Shown: positions 23,958 through 34,906, numbered from the stretch's first letter. The stretch is 64,000 nucleotides of DNA from Alopecurus myosuroides (GCA_028641055.1 CM054062.1:269097765-269161764); one strand, 5' to 3'. A program made the numbers and translations. The notes: generated by a model from the sequence alone, not told the origin.

Positions 23958-24515
23958 ATGATGCGCGCCGCGGCAGCGGCGGTCAACCAGGTGCGCCTCA
24001 ACCGCCCGGCGCAGCGCAACGCGCTCAGCCTAGAGGCCTTTGCAGAGATCCCGCGCGCCATGGCCCTCTCGACCGTCTCCCTGCCGCGCTCCGCCGCCCG
24101 CCCGCACTTCTGCGTAGGCATCGAGCTCGGCGGGCCCGGGAGCGTGCTCGCCGGGGACCCGGCTGACCCCGTCGCCGCCGCCGAGGGGCTCCGCCCGCGA
24201 TTCTCGATATGCAGGCCGCGCTCACCGTCGTCGAGCTCTGTCGGAAGCCCGTCATCGCCGCCGTGCACGCCGCCAGCATCGGCGCACGTCGACCTTGTCG
24301 CCACCTTCCACATCAGGTACTGCTCCAAGGACGTCACCTTCGTGCTCAAGGAGGTGGACACGGCCATCGTCGCCGACCTCGACGCGCTGCAGTGCCTGCC
24401 GCGGATCATCGGCTACGGCAACACCACCGACCTCGCGCTCACGGGACGGAGGATCACCGCGATGGAGGCAAAGGAGATGGGGCTCAGCACCAAACAAGCC
24501 CGCACAAACAACTGA
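23958..24515 (+). pseudogene. Enoyl-CoA hydratase/isomerase (dienoyl-CoA isomerase-like) pseudogene
   Basis: The plus-strand frame carries VRLNRPAQRNALSLEAF, PHFCVGIELGGPG and, after a gap, IRYCSKDVTFVLKEVDTAIV and LTGRRITAMEAKEMGL, all blocks of plant peroxisomal delta(3,5),delta(2,4)-dienoyl-CoA isomerases of the crotonase fold. Between about 24190 and 24283 the family sequence (LCRKPVIAAVHAASIGA) runs in another frame, so one indel shifts it out and another shifts it back. After MGL the reading stops within 9 residues, so the C-terminal third is missing. Working enzymes act in beta-oxidation of unsaturated fatty acids. It looks like a captured or truncated copy with GC-rich codons. Confidence 0.75.
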
Positions 24516-25098
24516 GCACAAAGACGAACAAATCAGGCGGAGCCCATCCGAGACAACCCTTGTCCGCATCTTCCCCCAAATAGAACAAGCAGGAAACAAA
24601 CCGACAAAGGAGTGAAATCAGAGCAAGGCAAACATATCCACCAGCGAAGGAAAAGGCGGCCGCAATGAACGGGTGAAACAAGAACGAGAGAGCGCCGCCG
24701 GCAAGATCTGGTCGGAGAGAACGAGCAGAGGAATACGGACCAAAAAGGTATGGTATTAGTCTCCCTCACCGGCCACAAACACGTCGATACACATAGAAAA
24801 AAGCCCTCCCACTGCCAAGCGGACCCAGAGGAAACAAAGGGCCACCGGCCAGAGGGCAAACACAGAAGAGCCAAGAAAAAACAAAAAAGAAAGATCGGAA
24901 CTGTGTACACGCGTGCAAGGCACCATGCATGCAGGACAACGAGGCCGACTCGGGCCCACAACGCAGAGATAACAAGAGGTTGAAATCGCTGAGAACGCTC
25001 CTTGGGCACCAGGCTTAAAGCCTTAGGTTAATATAAGATACAATTACAATCGTTTTTCATTATATATGGGGCCACATAAGCAAGGTAAGATACATCCA
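24516..25098. other. Intergenic DNA, no recognised feature
   Basis: Purine-rich on the plus strand to about 24990. The open frames here (for example on the minus strand from 25009) show no family features and are taken as chance. Confidence 0.4.
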
Positions 25099-25101
25099 TT
25101 A

Positions 25102-25751
25102 GGCCCCGCTTGGAATATCTTTTCAATATACTGGTGCGGAATATTCACACGGGTGTTTCGTTGTGCCCACAAAATACGGGAGAATAAATATACAGAGCAA
25201 ACTGCTGTTTGGCTGGCCCTCCATGAAACGCCATGACCCGATATTTTCTGCCCAGGTCGCCGTGGGGGCCTAACCGCGGCAGTCCTCGCCGGTAGCTTTG
25301 CCCTTGCCCGTTGCCAACCGGATCTGCCGACGTCTTGATGCTCTCATGGTTGTCATAGGATTTCTAGATAGCTCGTCCGGTGGAGTTCGCAGAGGAGCTC
25401 GTCCGGCGGAGCTGCAGTAGCCAGGGTGGTCTGGTGGTCGACGGCGACGCCGGGGAGTGCATGCGGTCGGAAAGCACGATGGGAATTTCCAGGCTTCGCC
25501 GGAACGACAGCGGGCAGCATAGAGGTGAGCGGCAGCGGCGAGTCCCGAAGCCGTTCCAATGTGTGTTCTCGTTCCGTATTTTAATCAGGACCTGGACTGG
25601 TCCGTGGAAATTTACGGGTCGAAACTGCATGAAAAGACCGGAAAATACAGAGGAGTAAAGAAACGGCCAACCAAGCGCTACTTCCGCTAATATCCCGGAG
25701 ACGGTAGTTTTACACGGGTTTTGCCTTAAATACGGCATTCCAAGCGGGCCC
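25102..25751. mobile_element. PIF/Harbinger-type non-autonomous TIR element, 650 bp
   Basis: The ends GGCCCCGCTTGGAAT and, inverted, GGGCCCGCTTGGAAT match at 14 of 15 bases. TTA flanks both sides (25099-25101 and 25752-25754), the target preference of Harbinger/Tourist elements. No transposase is encoded. Confidence 0.75.
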
Positions 25752-25754
25752 TTA

Positions 25755-25943
25755 GGGAAGGCCTGACTTAAGTGTCCAGAGAAAAGGTACCTCTTAGTGC
25801 GTACATGTTTATGAGCTTTACATGCGTATGTGTCTCCGGTACATAGTCGACAACCAATGAATTGCGTAATTTTAACATAACATCGTGCCAAAACTTAGCT
25901 ATCATAACGCTCGGCTCTCTCAACTATCTGAAATGACAAGACT
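25755..25943. other. Short intergenic stretch
   Basis: Unique-looking sequence between the Harbinger MITE and the retroposon; no gene seen. Confidence 0.4.
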
Positions 25944-25958
25944 GATCACATACTAGTG

Positions 25959-27065
25959 ACACTAAACATGAAGAGATGGAAACTCGGTGGGCTAGACACC
26001 GAGTCCCTAGAGCGGTGCCGCTTTGAGAGTCGTCTTCGAGGCTCCTAGTCGCCCGGGCCGATCCCGGAGCTCCTCCGCCGGCGTTGATGGTCGGAGAGGT
26101 GAAGGGGGGTTAGCTCGTGGCCTTGTACAGGTTAGGGATAGTCTAGTTTTCCTTGTATTTGGCCTTCTGCCAGTGTCCGGCCTTGTGCCGTGGGGAGGCT
26201 CGCCGCCGGCGTTTTCGAGCGACGCCGCTGGCTTGCTCGGTGAGTTTCAGCTTGCGAGGTGGGTTTTCCATCCTCGTTTTGGTTGTTCTCTCGGGCCTTC
26301 CCCTTCAATAAGCTCGCCGTGGAGGAAAGGGAAGATCTCCTCTGGCTGGATCTGCGCCCGTTTGAGGTGGCGGCTGGGTGTGGCGCTCCGAAGGCTGGAG
26401 CCGTATGCACCATGGCTTTCTACCTCAATCTACTCCCTCAATAAGGCCAGTTTTTGGATTCTACGTCACCCTGTAATCTTCTTCCTGTCTCCTCCGACGA
26501 GCCGTGGCAGGCGTTGGGGTTCGATTGATGGGCTGATTAGCAAAGGGGGGTGGCGGAGAGCTGCTCAAGTGCGTGCTGAAGCTTCTGCAGGTGCCTATGC
26601 TGTCGCCGTGGTGGCGGAAGGAGGCGGCCAGTGGAAGATTTCTGCTCTGTTCTTGGCGCAGTCATGGAGCGTTGAAGCTTTCATTCTATCGGGCGATCCA
26701 GTGGCCGTTCATGGCCATAGGTACTGGCTGGTAAGCTCCAGCCAATCTTCAACCTCCGTTTGGAGGCCCTATTCGGAATCGGCGGATGCTGAGGCGCAAG
26801 CCATCATCGGCGCAAGTGGTTCGTCCCCGCGGCGGTGCCTGGCGACGGCACGTCCGATTCCTGCATCTGGCTCGACGGTGGGGAAAGAGGAGGACTCGGT
26901 TGTAATTTCTTTTCTTTCAGTTCGGTCCTTCCTGTTTTATCTAGGGGCCTATGTGCTATTTTCTGTTCTCATGGGGCCCCTTGTAATTTTCACTGTACAC
27001 CCGCTGTATGATTAATACGAGGCTTCCTGCTCCTTCGGGAGCACTCCTGGTTCAAAAAAAAAAAA
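25959..27065 (+). mobile_element. Non-LTR-type retroposon with poly(A) tail and 15-bp TSD
   Basis: GATCACATACTAGTG occurs exactly at 25944-25958 and 27066-27080, and the element ends in a run of A (27054-27065). Both are hallmarks of target-primed reverse transcription. Just before the tail lies a perfect hairpin TGCTCC-TTCG-GGAGCA (27028-27043). A 330-residue open frame (26023-27015) has no recognised domain, is Ser/Gly/Arg-rich in its first half and ends with two hydrophobic segments (SFLFYLGAYVLFSVLM and nearby). It could be a non-autonomous LINE relative or a retrocopied mRNA. Confidence 0.8.
27028..27043 (+). other. 3' hairpin with UUCG tetraloop in the retroposon
   Basis: TGCTCC-TTCG-GGAGCA forms a perfect 6-bp stem with the very stable UUCG loop about 10 bases before the poly(A), where LINE reverse transcriptases recognise RNA. 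Confidence 0.8.
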
Positions 27066-27080
27066 GATCACATACTAGTG

Positions 27081-27485
27081 GTAAAGATGTCGAAATGACA
27101 AAACTGATTACCACATTAACAGATCGGCTACGTTTCTGAGCATTTATCATCGGTCAACTGTCATTTCTGAAAATGGGATCGGTCGTAATAGTCAGAATGA
27201 TAAGAAACTAGAAACATTTTTTTGGGGAAATTGGAAGGGAGGCTTCGGGTTGTTCGTATACAAAAAAGGTCCAATTCTAGACGGATGAACCAATATTGTG
27301 TGCGGCTTGTATGAGAGTACACTAGAGTACCACTCTACCAGCCACGCGACATGCGTGATGCAGCAGCTGAGCCGACGAAGCTTCAATAGAACCGAGGTGT
27401 CAAACGGTTAGGCCATTCAGGGTCTAGAAACGTGTAGAGCTCCTGATTACCTCGACCCGAAGAATCAATCAATTTTGTGCCTGCG
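27081..27485. other. Flanking DNA between retroposon and SINE
   Basis: No gene seen. From about 27435 on it resembles the DNA upstream of the second AGP gene (about 49077), marking the left limit of the duplicated segment. Confidence 0.5.
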
Positions 27486-27499
27486 AAGAGGCACCTGTA

Positions 27500-27793
27500 G
27501 CAAACCAACCTGTGGTTGGATGGTTAGGAGAGTGGTTGTACCCCCAGCCCACCAGAGTTTAAACCCCAGGTTTGACACCTGTGTGTTGCATTTAGGCGGA
27601 ATATTCTTTCAGTGGGAGGCGACGTTCCCGTCGACAGCGAGGCGCCTGTGGTGACTTCGTCAATCTCAAAACCCGCCGGCTCAGTCTCTCGGAGGTGCTC
27701 ATAGGGGTAGGGTGTGCGTGTGTGCGTTTATAGGGGTGAGTGTATGCGCGTGTTTGTGAGCGCTTGCGTTTGTACTGTGTTTCTCAAAAAAAA
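27500..27793 (+). mobile_element. tRNA-derived SINE of the Au type
   Basis: The 5' part (AACCTGTGGTTGGATGGTTA, then CCCACCAGAGTTTAAACCCC) is a tRNA-derived head with degenerate pol III A and B boxes. The body has AGTGGGAGGCGACGTTCCCG and TCTCGGAGGTGCTCATAGGG, and the 3' end runs into poly(A). All are typical of the Au SINE of grasses. A 14-bp TSD (AAGAGGCACCTGTA) lies at 27486-27499 and 27794-27807. The second AGP copy has the uninterrupted site near 49171. Confidence 0.88.
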
Positions 27794-27934
27794 AAGAGGC
27801 ACCTGTACACTGACAGTCTGGCCTCACGCGTTGTTGCCCTTGGCGACAGCGGAACACGGGCCATCCCGCTATAGCTGAAACTCGAACGTTACAGCTGTTT
27901 TAACCGACATTTCGGAGCGCCATCCCGCTATAAA

Positions 27935-28105
27935 CCGTGGTGCTACACGTACGACGCTCGGTGTCCGACGTCCGTACGACGCCTTAGGCTCTCCGTCGGA
28001 TTTTCAAACAGGCATACAGAAACAGGTACGATACCTTGTGCAGTCCGTTGGATTTCGGTGTCGTACGTGCGTCGGACGAAAAAGGTCGTACGCATGGCAC
28101 TTCCG
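27935..28105. mobile_element. 171-bp Mutator-type MITE in the AGP promoter
   Basis: The 9-bp duplication CGCTATAAA (27926-27934 and 28106-28114) flanks it. The 21-base ends are inverted repeats with 15 matches (CCGTGGTGCTACACGTACGA against CGGAAGTGCCATGCGTACGA, first 20 shown). The second AGP gene has the empty site CCCGCTATAAAATACCC. A 9-bp TSD fits the Mutator superfamily. Confidence 0.82.
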
Positions 28106-28108
28106 CGC

Positions 28109-28117
28109 TATAAAATA
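28109..28117 (+). promoter_or_regulatory. TATA box of the first AGP gene
   Basis: TATAAAATA, 110 bases upstream of the start codon, matching TATAAAATA at 49282-49290 of the paralogue. The MITE duplication left a second partial box at 27928-27934. Confidence 0.75.
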
Positions 28118-28226
28118 CCCGCCTCCCCCGATTCAGATTCACAACTCACAGCTTCCTCACACAGCATTCGCTTTGCCATCATCCTCTGCAAATCTTAGCC
28201 AAGTCTTCCCCAGCTGCAAGAACCAG

Positions 28227-28586
28227 ATGGCTCCCTTCGCCGTGGTCGCCGCCATCCTCGTGCTCCTTGCCGTCACTGCCGCCGCGCAGGGCCCCATGCC
28301 GGCGCCCAGGATGGCCCCGCTCCCCGCGCCGCCAGCGAGGTCCCCGGCCACCGCCCCTGCGCCGGTCGCCACGCCGCCCACCGCAGCATCGCCTTCCCCG
28401 ATGGCCTCTCCCCGGGCACCACCCATGGAGCCCCCGACCGACGCTCCCTCCGCGATGACCCCCTCCGCGGTCTCTGTCACACCGGCCGGCGCCCCCAGCG
28501 GCACCCCCGCCAGCTCCGCAGTGTACACGTCGACCGTCAGCTTCGTCGCCGTCGCCGGCGCGGTTGCCGCCGCAATCGTGTTCTAG
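28227..28586 (+). CDS. Classical arabinogalactan protein (AGP), copy 1
   Basis: A 119-residue protein begins at ATG 28227, chosen over the upstream in-frame ATG at 28038 because the hydrophobic secretion signal starts here (MAPFAVVAAILVLLAVTAAA, cut before QGPMPAP). Residues 21-95 are rich in Pro, Ala, Ser and Thr with AP, SP and TP pairs, the hydroxyproline sites that carry arabinogalactan chains. The last 20 residues are hydrophobic (VSFVAVAGAVAAAIVF), as needed for a GPI anchor. The product should be a cell-surface proteoglycan. Copy 2 at 49406 differs at 8 residues. A MITE sits in the promoter and a SINE upstream; the 3' flank is conserved between copies for about 390 bp. Confidence 0.88.
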   Translation: MAPFAVVAAILVLLAVTAAAQGPMPAPRMAPLPAPPARSPATAPAPVATPPTAASPSPMASPRAPPMEPPTDAPSAMTPSAVSVTPAGAPSGTPASSAVYTSTVSFVAVAGAVAAAIVF

Positions 28587-28990
28587 ATGAAGCCAAGATT
28601 ACTCTGTTTCGTTGCTGTTTATAATACGAGATTCTTTGTACTGTATGATTCTTTATTAGAGGCCGATCGAGGAAGGCCATGGCTATGTACTACTAGTAGT
28701 AATCTTGTTACACCTGGAGATTATACAAATTCTTTTATTCGTTAACTCATACCGTGGATGTGTGTTTCTTTGCTGAGCTTTACATACTCGTCCGGTACAT
28801 GAGTTCGGTTCCGGATTAGTAATTCTTTTCTTCCTGCTACTGTACTTCACTGCAGCGGATTGCTGTCACTTGGTGAGATGCGACATTTTTATTACACCGG
28901 CAACAAATACAGTACGTTTTAGGTTTACATAACACCAAATCTTGCCAACTCATAGAAAATCCACACGTCTATTTTTTTAAAGTAGTATAT
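28587..28990. other. 3' flank of AGP copy 1
   Basis: Similar to 49766-50115 downstream of copy 2 and probably includes the 3' UTR; no other gene is seen. Confidence 0.5.
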
Positions 28991-29177
28991 ACCAAACAGA
29001 ACACGCCAACCAGGTTAGCTTATACCCCATATGAGGACCAAGCAATATAATAACAATTATTGGGGATCCAACAATTTCCACAAACCAAACTTGCCAAGCA
29101 AAACCTCACACCGATCACCATTGTTGGCACTTGGCAAGAAATGTTCTCTAAATGTGACACCTTGGCGTGTTTGGTTC
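28991..29177. mobile_element. Possible short inverted-repeat element
   Basis: ACCAAACAGAACACGCCAA (28991-29009) and, inverted, ACCAAACACGCCAA (29162-29175) face each other across about 150 bp. No TSD is clear, so this may be a worn hAT-like MITE. Confidence 0.35.
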
Positions 29178-29310
29178 CCCAAGGCCTCTCCGAACGCGAC
29201 AGTTCCATGCAATTTTGGCCGTTTAGTTGCCAATGCTGGGCCTTGTACCGTATCCGCACGTCGAAGCAGCAAAAATGGCAACATAGACTGGCTGAGGGGC
29301 ATGGATCATC

Positions 29311-30839
29311 AAGCGCGTTTGGAGCTATTTAATCGTGCACTACTTGGTAAGCATGGTTGGAGGTTCATAACACAGCCAGATAGTTTGTGTGCTCGAGTAA
29401 TGAAAGGGAAATATTTTCCCAACTGTTCCTTCATGGATGCATCTGTTCCTAGTTCGGCTTCTGCAACTTGGAAAGCTATAGTGGCAGGAAGATCAGCTCT
29501 GGATACAGGTTTGATTAAACAAGTTGGCAGTGGTAATTCTATTTCTATATGGACTGACCGTTGGATCCCGTCTACCATGACACATGTTCCGATGGGAAGG
29601 CTTACACAAGAACCACTTCACCTAGTTTCGGATTTGATCAACTCACATAATAATACTTGGAAGATTGAGACAATCAGAAACAATTTCTTGGCACCGGATG
29701 CTGATGCAATCCTCAATATACCTCTCCGTGCATCAGGTGGTGAAGATTCTATTGCTTGGTCTCTTGAGAAGAATGGACTTTATACTGTTAAATCAGCCTA
29801 TCGTGCTCTGGTGACTCGTAACGAGCATTTAGCTCTAGAGGAAGGGTCGGTAGCGGGGGCTTCATCGTCAGATAATCAGTTCTGGTCCGCTCTTTGGAAA
29901 CTCAAGGTGATACCAAGAGTTCGTGTATTTTGGTGGCGAGTGGTCCGGGGTATTTTACCAGATTACTCTACATTGAAAAATCGTCATATTCGACTACATG
30001 CTCGATGTGATCTCTGTCAGGCTATGGACGAGGATCTTCGTCATGCACTCATCTCTTGTACGCATGCTAAGAAGTATTGGTCAATGGCTACTGAGATCTT
30101 CGGATTGAAATTACCAGACCTACATCCTCATACTTGGAGCAAGGACATAGTGCTTGATCCCATGTTCACGGAGGATGAAAGAAGCAAAATTGTTACAATC
30201 ATGCATTCTATCTGGAATGCACGTAACAGGTGGACACATGATCGGGACAGCTTTGAGCCAGATCATGTAATCAAGAGGATCCGGGAGGATCTCTCTCTCT
30301 TAGAGATACCACGTGGATGTAGAACCACGGTGGAACAATGTTGGCGACCTCCGGACACGGGCTGGATAAAAATCAATACGGATGGGGCTATCAATAGTGA
30401 AGCAAGATGTGGTGGGATCGGAGGTGTGGCCCGGTCTCATGCTTATTTCTTGGGTGCCTGGTGCAAACCAGCCCAAGGAATTACTGATCCAGTGATTGTT
30501 TAAGCTCTGGCATTGAAGGAAGGAGCTATATTTGCTCAGCTCAGGGGCTTCTCACATGTGATCATAGAGGTGGACTGCCTCGAAGTGGTTAATCTATGGA
30601 ATTCGCGCCATCATTCACGATCAATTGTTGCGCCAATCTTACAGGATATTGAGGATATTTCCTCTAGCTTTAGCTCCTTCGTAGTTCTACATGTCAAGAG
30701 GGAGGCGAACAGATCAGCTGACTGTTGTGCCAAACTAGCTTGTAGTCTACAGTTTTCGGATTGTTGGCTTAGCAACAGTCCTCCTTTTCTTATAAGCAGC
30801 CTGAAGGCTGATTGTAACCGAACTATTATCAATCAATAA
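29311..30839 (+). pseudogene. LINE ORF2 C-terminus: zf-RVT and RNase H-like domains
   Basis: Reading from 29311 the protein shows FNRALLGKHGWRF (end of the RT region) and the zf-RVT block, with KLKVIPRVRVFWWRVVRGIL, ARCDLCQAMDEDLRHALISC and C/H metal ligands. An RVT_3 RNase H-like domain follows: WIKINTDGA with the first catalytic Asp, GGIGGVAR, then EVDCLEVVNLW and an ANRSAD end. A TAA at 30501-30503 interrupts the RNase H domain after VIV, and the frame continues to a stop at 30837-30839. The catalytic RT core is absent because of 5' truncation, so the copy is dead. Confidence 0.85.
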
Positions 30840-30866
30840 AATCCTATGTTGAATGCAAAAAAAAAA
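29311..30866 (+). mobile_element. 5'-truncated LINE with poly(A) tail and 15-bp TSD
   Basis: GGGGCATGGATCATC occurs at 29296-29310 and 30867-30881, and the element ends in a run of A preceded by AATCAATAAAATCC. Only the last third of the LINE ORF2 region is present, as usual for incomplete target-primed insertion. The open frame that appears to start at 29031 only joins it by chance. Confidence 0.88.
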
Positions 30867-30970
30867 GGGGCATGGATCATCTACAGTACCGTAGGCCATC
30901 TGCTTTCAAGTGGAAAAGCACACATTGGCGCACTTGAGATGGCTCCGCTGGTAGACGAACTCTCCTCTGA

Positions 30971-31886
30971 GAGCATCTTTAGCGGTGCCTCTAGACGCCA
31001 AACTGAAAATCGAGTTTTCAGTTCGCGTTTTTCTTCGTTTTTTCGGTTATAGGGCAGGAAATGGTAGCAGAACCTGCAAACAAAAACTAAAAATTATACT
31101 TTCATTGATTTCGCGGGAGAATATGAACAATTTCTCGCCGTTTCTCGCCCATTTTACATACATAAGCAAATTTATACAAAATCACCCCACATCTTCTTAG
31201 GGCTTCATCTTGCTCGCCTGTCTGTGGCGCGGCCTTCAGTTGGAGGTGGCGGAGCTAAAGGAGGAGTAGGAGCTTGAGCAGCTGGAGCTGGCGGCGACCT
31301 GCTCGAACTGAGAAGCGGCAATGGCTTCTCATTGCCGCTTCTTCCTCTGCGCCTCCTCGTCTGCGCGCAAGCCGCGCTCCCGCTGCTTGGCATTGTGCGC
31401 GTCGAGGTGACGTTGGTAGCAGCGGCGCCTGATGGTCTCCCGACGCTGGTGGCGAAGGCTTTTCTGGATCCCCAGCTCGAGGAGATCATCCTCCGTCTCG
31501 ACGAAGGCCAGCGGGCCGTTGACTGTCGTCGGAGCTGTCCTGGGGCGGGGGCGCGACGACGGTGCTCGGGAGACGAGCTGGGGACGGTGCATGGCGTGGA
31601 GGGGATCGATTAGCTCCGTTGGCGCCGACGGTGGTGGTCCTCTGCGGCTCCATCGCGCTTCCGAGGCGGAGGCGGGGCTAAATGTGGCGCAATCGCTCGT
31701 CGGACCTACAATGCGCGGCGAGCAATTGCGGCGGCGCGGGCTAGGGTTCGTGGAGCGACTGACCCCAAAACGGCTCGGGGACCCATTTATATTGCGGCTG
31801 GCGGGGGGCGAGGGGGTTTGGGCCCCCGAGACGCATTCTCATGCCGGCCCAACTTTACGGACTCTGCTAGGGCGTGGAAACTGAAG
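30971..31886. mobile_element. Left part of a TIR element split by the Athila-like insertion
   Basis: GAGCATCTTTAGC (30971-30983) pairs as an inverted repeat with 40065-40077 (GAGCATCTCTAGC inverted). The probable TSDs are TGA on the left and TAA on the right, which would fit a worn Harbinger-type TAA. The GC-rich part (31205-31890) has overlapping minus-strand open frames (for example Arg-rich 31592-31329) that match no family I recognise. The right part is 40017-40077. Confidence 0.5.
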
Positions 31887-31891
31887 CCAAC

Positions 31892-33578
31892 TGATGCTTG
31901 TAAAATGCATAGATGAATTTTGCATATTTTCACATGGTTTTCTATTACATATTGCATCATATAAGGGTATAATTCAATGTTTTATAGTATTTTGGGGTTA
32001 AATTACAAAGTCCCCCAACTTTTAAGGAATTAACTCTGCCTGTCAGAAACCCCGTTTTCTATATTTTTGACGTTTCAGGGGGCAAACTTCCGCGAAATCA
32101 CTTGAAAATCTGCGGGGGTCATTTTCTTGGAAGGAGAAGACTTGCGGGCGAAGGATCCACGAGAATTGGGCAAGGAGGCCCAAAAGAGGACCCTCCACGC
32201 GGCCAGATTCCTTGGCCGCGTGAGAGCCCCCCTTTTGGCCCCTGTGGCCCCAATTCCTTCCATCTTCGACTTACCGACTCCGTCTTGACCTAAAACCGAC
32301 TATAAAAAGGGTCCCCCGTACCCTTACGGAGGGGGGCGCCGCCGAAACACCGAAACAGAGACCAGAAGTTCCAGATTGGAGGGGGAAAAATCCGGCGGGG
32401 CGCCGCCGGTGTGATCTCCTACCCCTCCAACGTCATCACCATCGACATCTCCATGAAGAGAGAGTAGTCCACCCCAGGGCTATGGGTTTGTGGAAGTAGC
32501 ACTTGTATCTCTCTCTCTATGTGCTTCACTAATTAGATCCGTATAAGCTGCCTCACATGATTACGGGCACCGTTGTAATTCCTATGTGGTGGATCTTTTC
32601 TATGAGTTATTGAATCTGAGATTGCAATTGTTTCTCTTGAGTTATTTGAGTAGATGTATCTTATGTACCCCGTTCTTATTTGCTAGCTTTGATCAATCTA
32701 GTTCTTGAGAGCGTGTGTGGGGTGATGGGTGCATTAGTTGGAGTAACGGGGGATGGCTAGTGCTGTGAAAGTGACAGAAGTTCAGCGATCCACTTAGGTT
32801 TTGTTAAAACTTTCTTAGTTACCTCACTAGGGATAAAAAGGAGTACCTTGTTACCGGAGATTTGAAGTGACACTAATCAATCTCCATGACTAGATCTAGC
32901 AAGTTCTTACTTCAACTTCATGTCACATTGCTTAAAGCTATACTCTGGTTTTTCCTTAATTATCGAGGTGTTATGATTTATTTCGCATCTTGGTGGAGTA
33001 TAAGAGGGATTAATATGACCGTAGAGATCTCTATGCTAGGACCTGATGCCCATATGAAAGTACTCAATGTTAAACATGTTATTGTAATCTCACATGTAAT
33101 TCTTTATGTCCACCGTCTACCACTTTATTTGAGAGAATGCAAGTGTGAAACCATGAACCCCGGTCCTATTTTAAATATAAGAAAACACTCTAGTTACTTT
33201 ACTTGCACTTTATTTTACTTGCATCTCCAATTCGAATTTACATTATCTCCATCACCACTTGCATCACAAAAATATAAAAACAATCCATTGCATATTTATT
33301 TTCTCATTTGCATTTAGTAGTAGATTTCATTATTGCACATTTACTTTCAGTTTTGCATTGCAATTTAGAAGTCTCACACCTTGTGCTTGACAACCACTTG
33401 GTGAGGTTGAGGACACAAAATTCTCTACTTGTGTGCAGGATCCTGGAGGAAACTTGGAAGACAACTGCTGAAATACTGGCTCCCAAGAGTTTGATATAAA
33501 CCCTCGAGTCACCCTCGTGGGGAAGAAGGCTTGCCACTAGCTACACACTATGCACTTGGAGTCTCAACCTAGCCATCA
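31892..33578 (+). repeat. 5' LTR of the Athila-like element
   Basis: 1687 bp, TGATGC to CATCA, preceded by CCAAC. A TATA-like TATAAAAAGG lies near 32300. Identical small minus-strand open frames in this and the 3' LTR reflect LTR identity, not a gene. Confidence 0.9.
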
Positions 33579-33588
33579 AGTGTTTTTC

Positions 33589-33606
33589 CGGCGCCGTTGT
33601 CGGGGA
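33589..33606 (+). promoter_or_regulatory. Primer-binding site, tRNA-Asp type
   Basis: CGGCGCCGTTGTCGGGGA matches 16 of 18 bases of TGGCGCCGTTGCCGGGGA, the complement of the 3' end of plant tRNA-Asp used by Athila elements, 10 bases after the LTR. Confidence 0.8.
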
Positions 33607-33934
33607 GCCATAGGTGAAGGAGTTGTCCAAGGGAGCTCACAAGAAGTCTTCATAACCAACAAGGTGTGCAAACACCTAAGCTTGGGGAGGTTGCACCTAC
33701 GTGAGTACCGTCCTTTCTATCTCCACCTTCTTTCAAGTAGATTGCTTTGTTTCTTGTCTTGTTTTTGTTTTTGTTTTGTTTTTGTTCTTGTTTTTGTTTT
33801 GTCTTGCATATTTTATTTTAGTTTGCATTTTAGTTTTGCATTTAGTTATCTAGTTTATTTTAGTATTTCGAATTTGCTTAGTTACTTACTTTTGTTTTGC
33901 ATAAAAAATTAAAAACTACATAAAAACTGTTAAA

Positions 33935-34906
33935 ATGGGTGATAGAACTAAATTAAGTGACTACACAAATACACCCAATGACCAATTCATTGCTAGGCCA
34001 ATTACTACACCTGAAATACAAGTTGAAAGCTATGAAGTAAGTCCTAGTTTATTGAATTTAATTACTAGAGAGCAATTTGGTGGTAGTGCTATGGAGGATG
34101 CCTCTATGCATCTTCATGATTTCATGGAAATATGTGATATGCAAAAATTTAAAAATGTGAAAAGTAGTGTTTTAAAACTGAAATTATTTCCTTTTTCACT
34201 TAGAGGAAAGGCTAAAGAATGGTTACTTTCACTACCTATAGCTAGTATAAAGTCTTGGGATGATTTAAAAGAAGCTTTCATTAAGAAATATTATCCTCCC
34301 GTTAAAATTTTGCAAAATAGGAATAATATCCTCTCATTTAGGCAAAATGATAATGAACATGTAGCCATGGCATGGGATAGAATTAAATTAATTCTTAGAA
34401 CATGCCCATCACATGGAGTAAATGAATGGAACATACTACACTCTTTTTATAATGGTCTAAACTACATGTCTAGAAATATACTTGATTCTGCTGCTGGAGG
34501 TGCCTTTATGAGTAAAACTGTAGGAGAGGCTAAGAGCATATTAGAAAGCATATTGCAAAATTATAGTCAATGGAATACTGAAAGAGCACCCAATCCCACT
34601 AAGAAAATAAACTCAATTGAAGAAACAAATGATTTGTCTTCTAAAATGGACACTATTCTTGCCTTTATTAATAAACAAAATATGGAGAATGTGGCTTTGC
34701 AGGAGCTAGTTGGTAGTAATTCTGAAAGTGTGGATGTTAATTTTGTTAGGAATTATGGTAGCAATGGTTTTGGTAATGCTTACAATTCATATAGTAAACC
34801 TCCTTATGTGCCAAATAAACCTTTTGTTCCATATCCTAATGCTAATGAAAATAAGTGGAAGCCTTCTAGTGAAATTTCTGAATCTAATAAATTGCTTATG
34901 GAATAA
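33935..34906 (+). pseudogene. gag of the Athila-like element, cut by a TAA
   Basis: It begins MGDRTKLSDY. The capsid-type Retrotrans_gag domain spans about residues 45-200, with LFPFSLRGKAKEWLLSLP, IKKYYPPVKI and a FYNGLNYMSRNILDSAAGG block as in Athila gag proteins. A TAA at 34904-34906 separates it from the next open segment (34925 on, different frame register), which continues the gag C-terminus and protease. The start lies about 330 bp after the primer site in a T-rich leader. Confidence 0.85.

Noticed and set aside
28038..28226. Upstream in-frame extension of AGP copy 1
   Set aside because: The extension would place the secretion signal internally and overlaps the MITE and TATA box; copy 2 has no such extension.
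29031..29310. Apparent 490-residue protein beginning at 29031
   Set aside because: The first 93 codons lie in target DNA left of the LINE; the TSD at 29296-29310 shows the true border and the frame fusion is chance.
32075..32263. 62-residue minus-strand frame repeated at 38502-38690
   Set aside because: It is repeated only because both positions are in the two LTRs of one element; no family resemblance.
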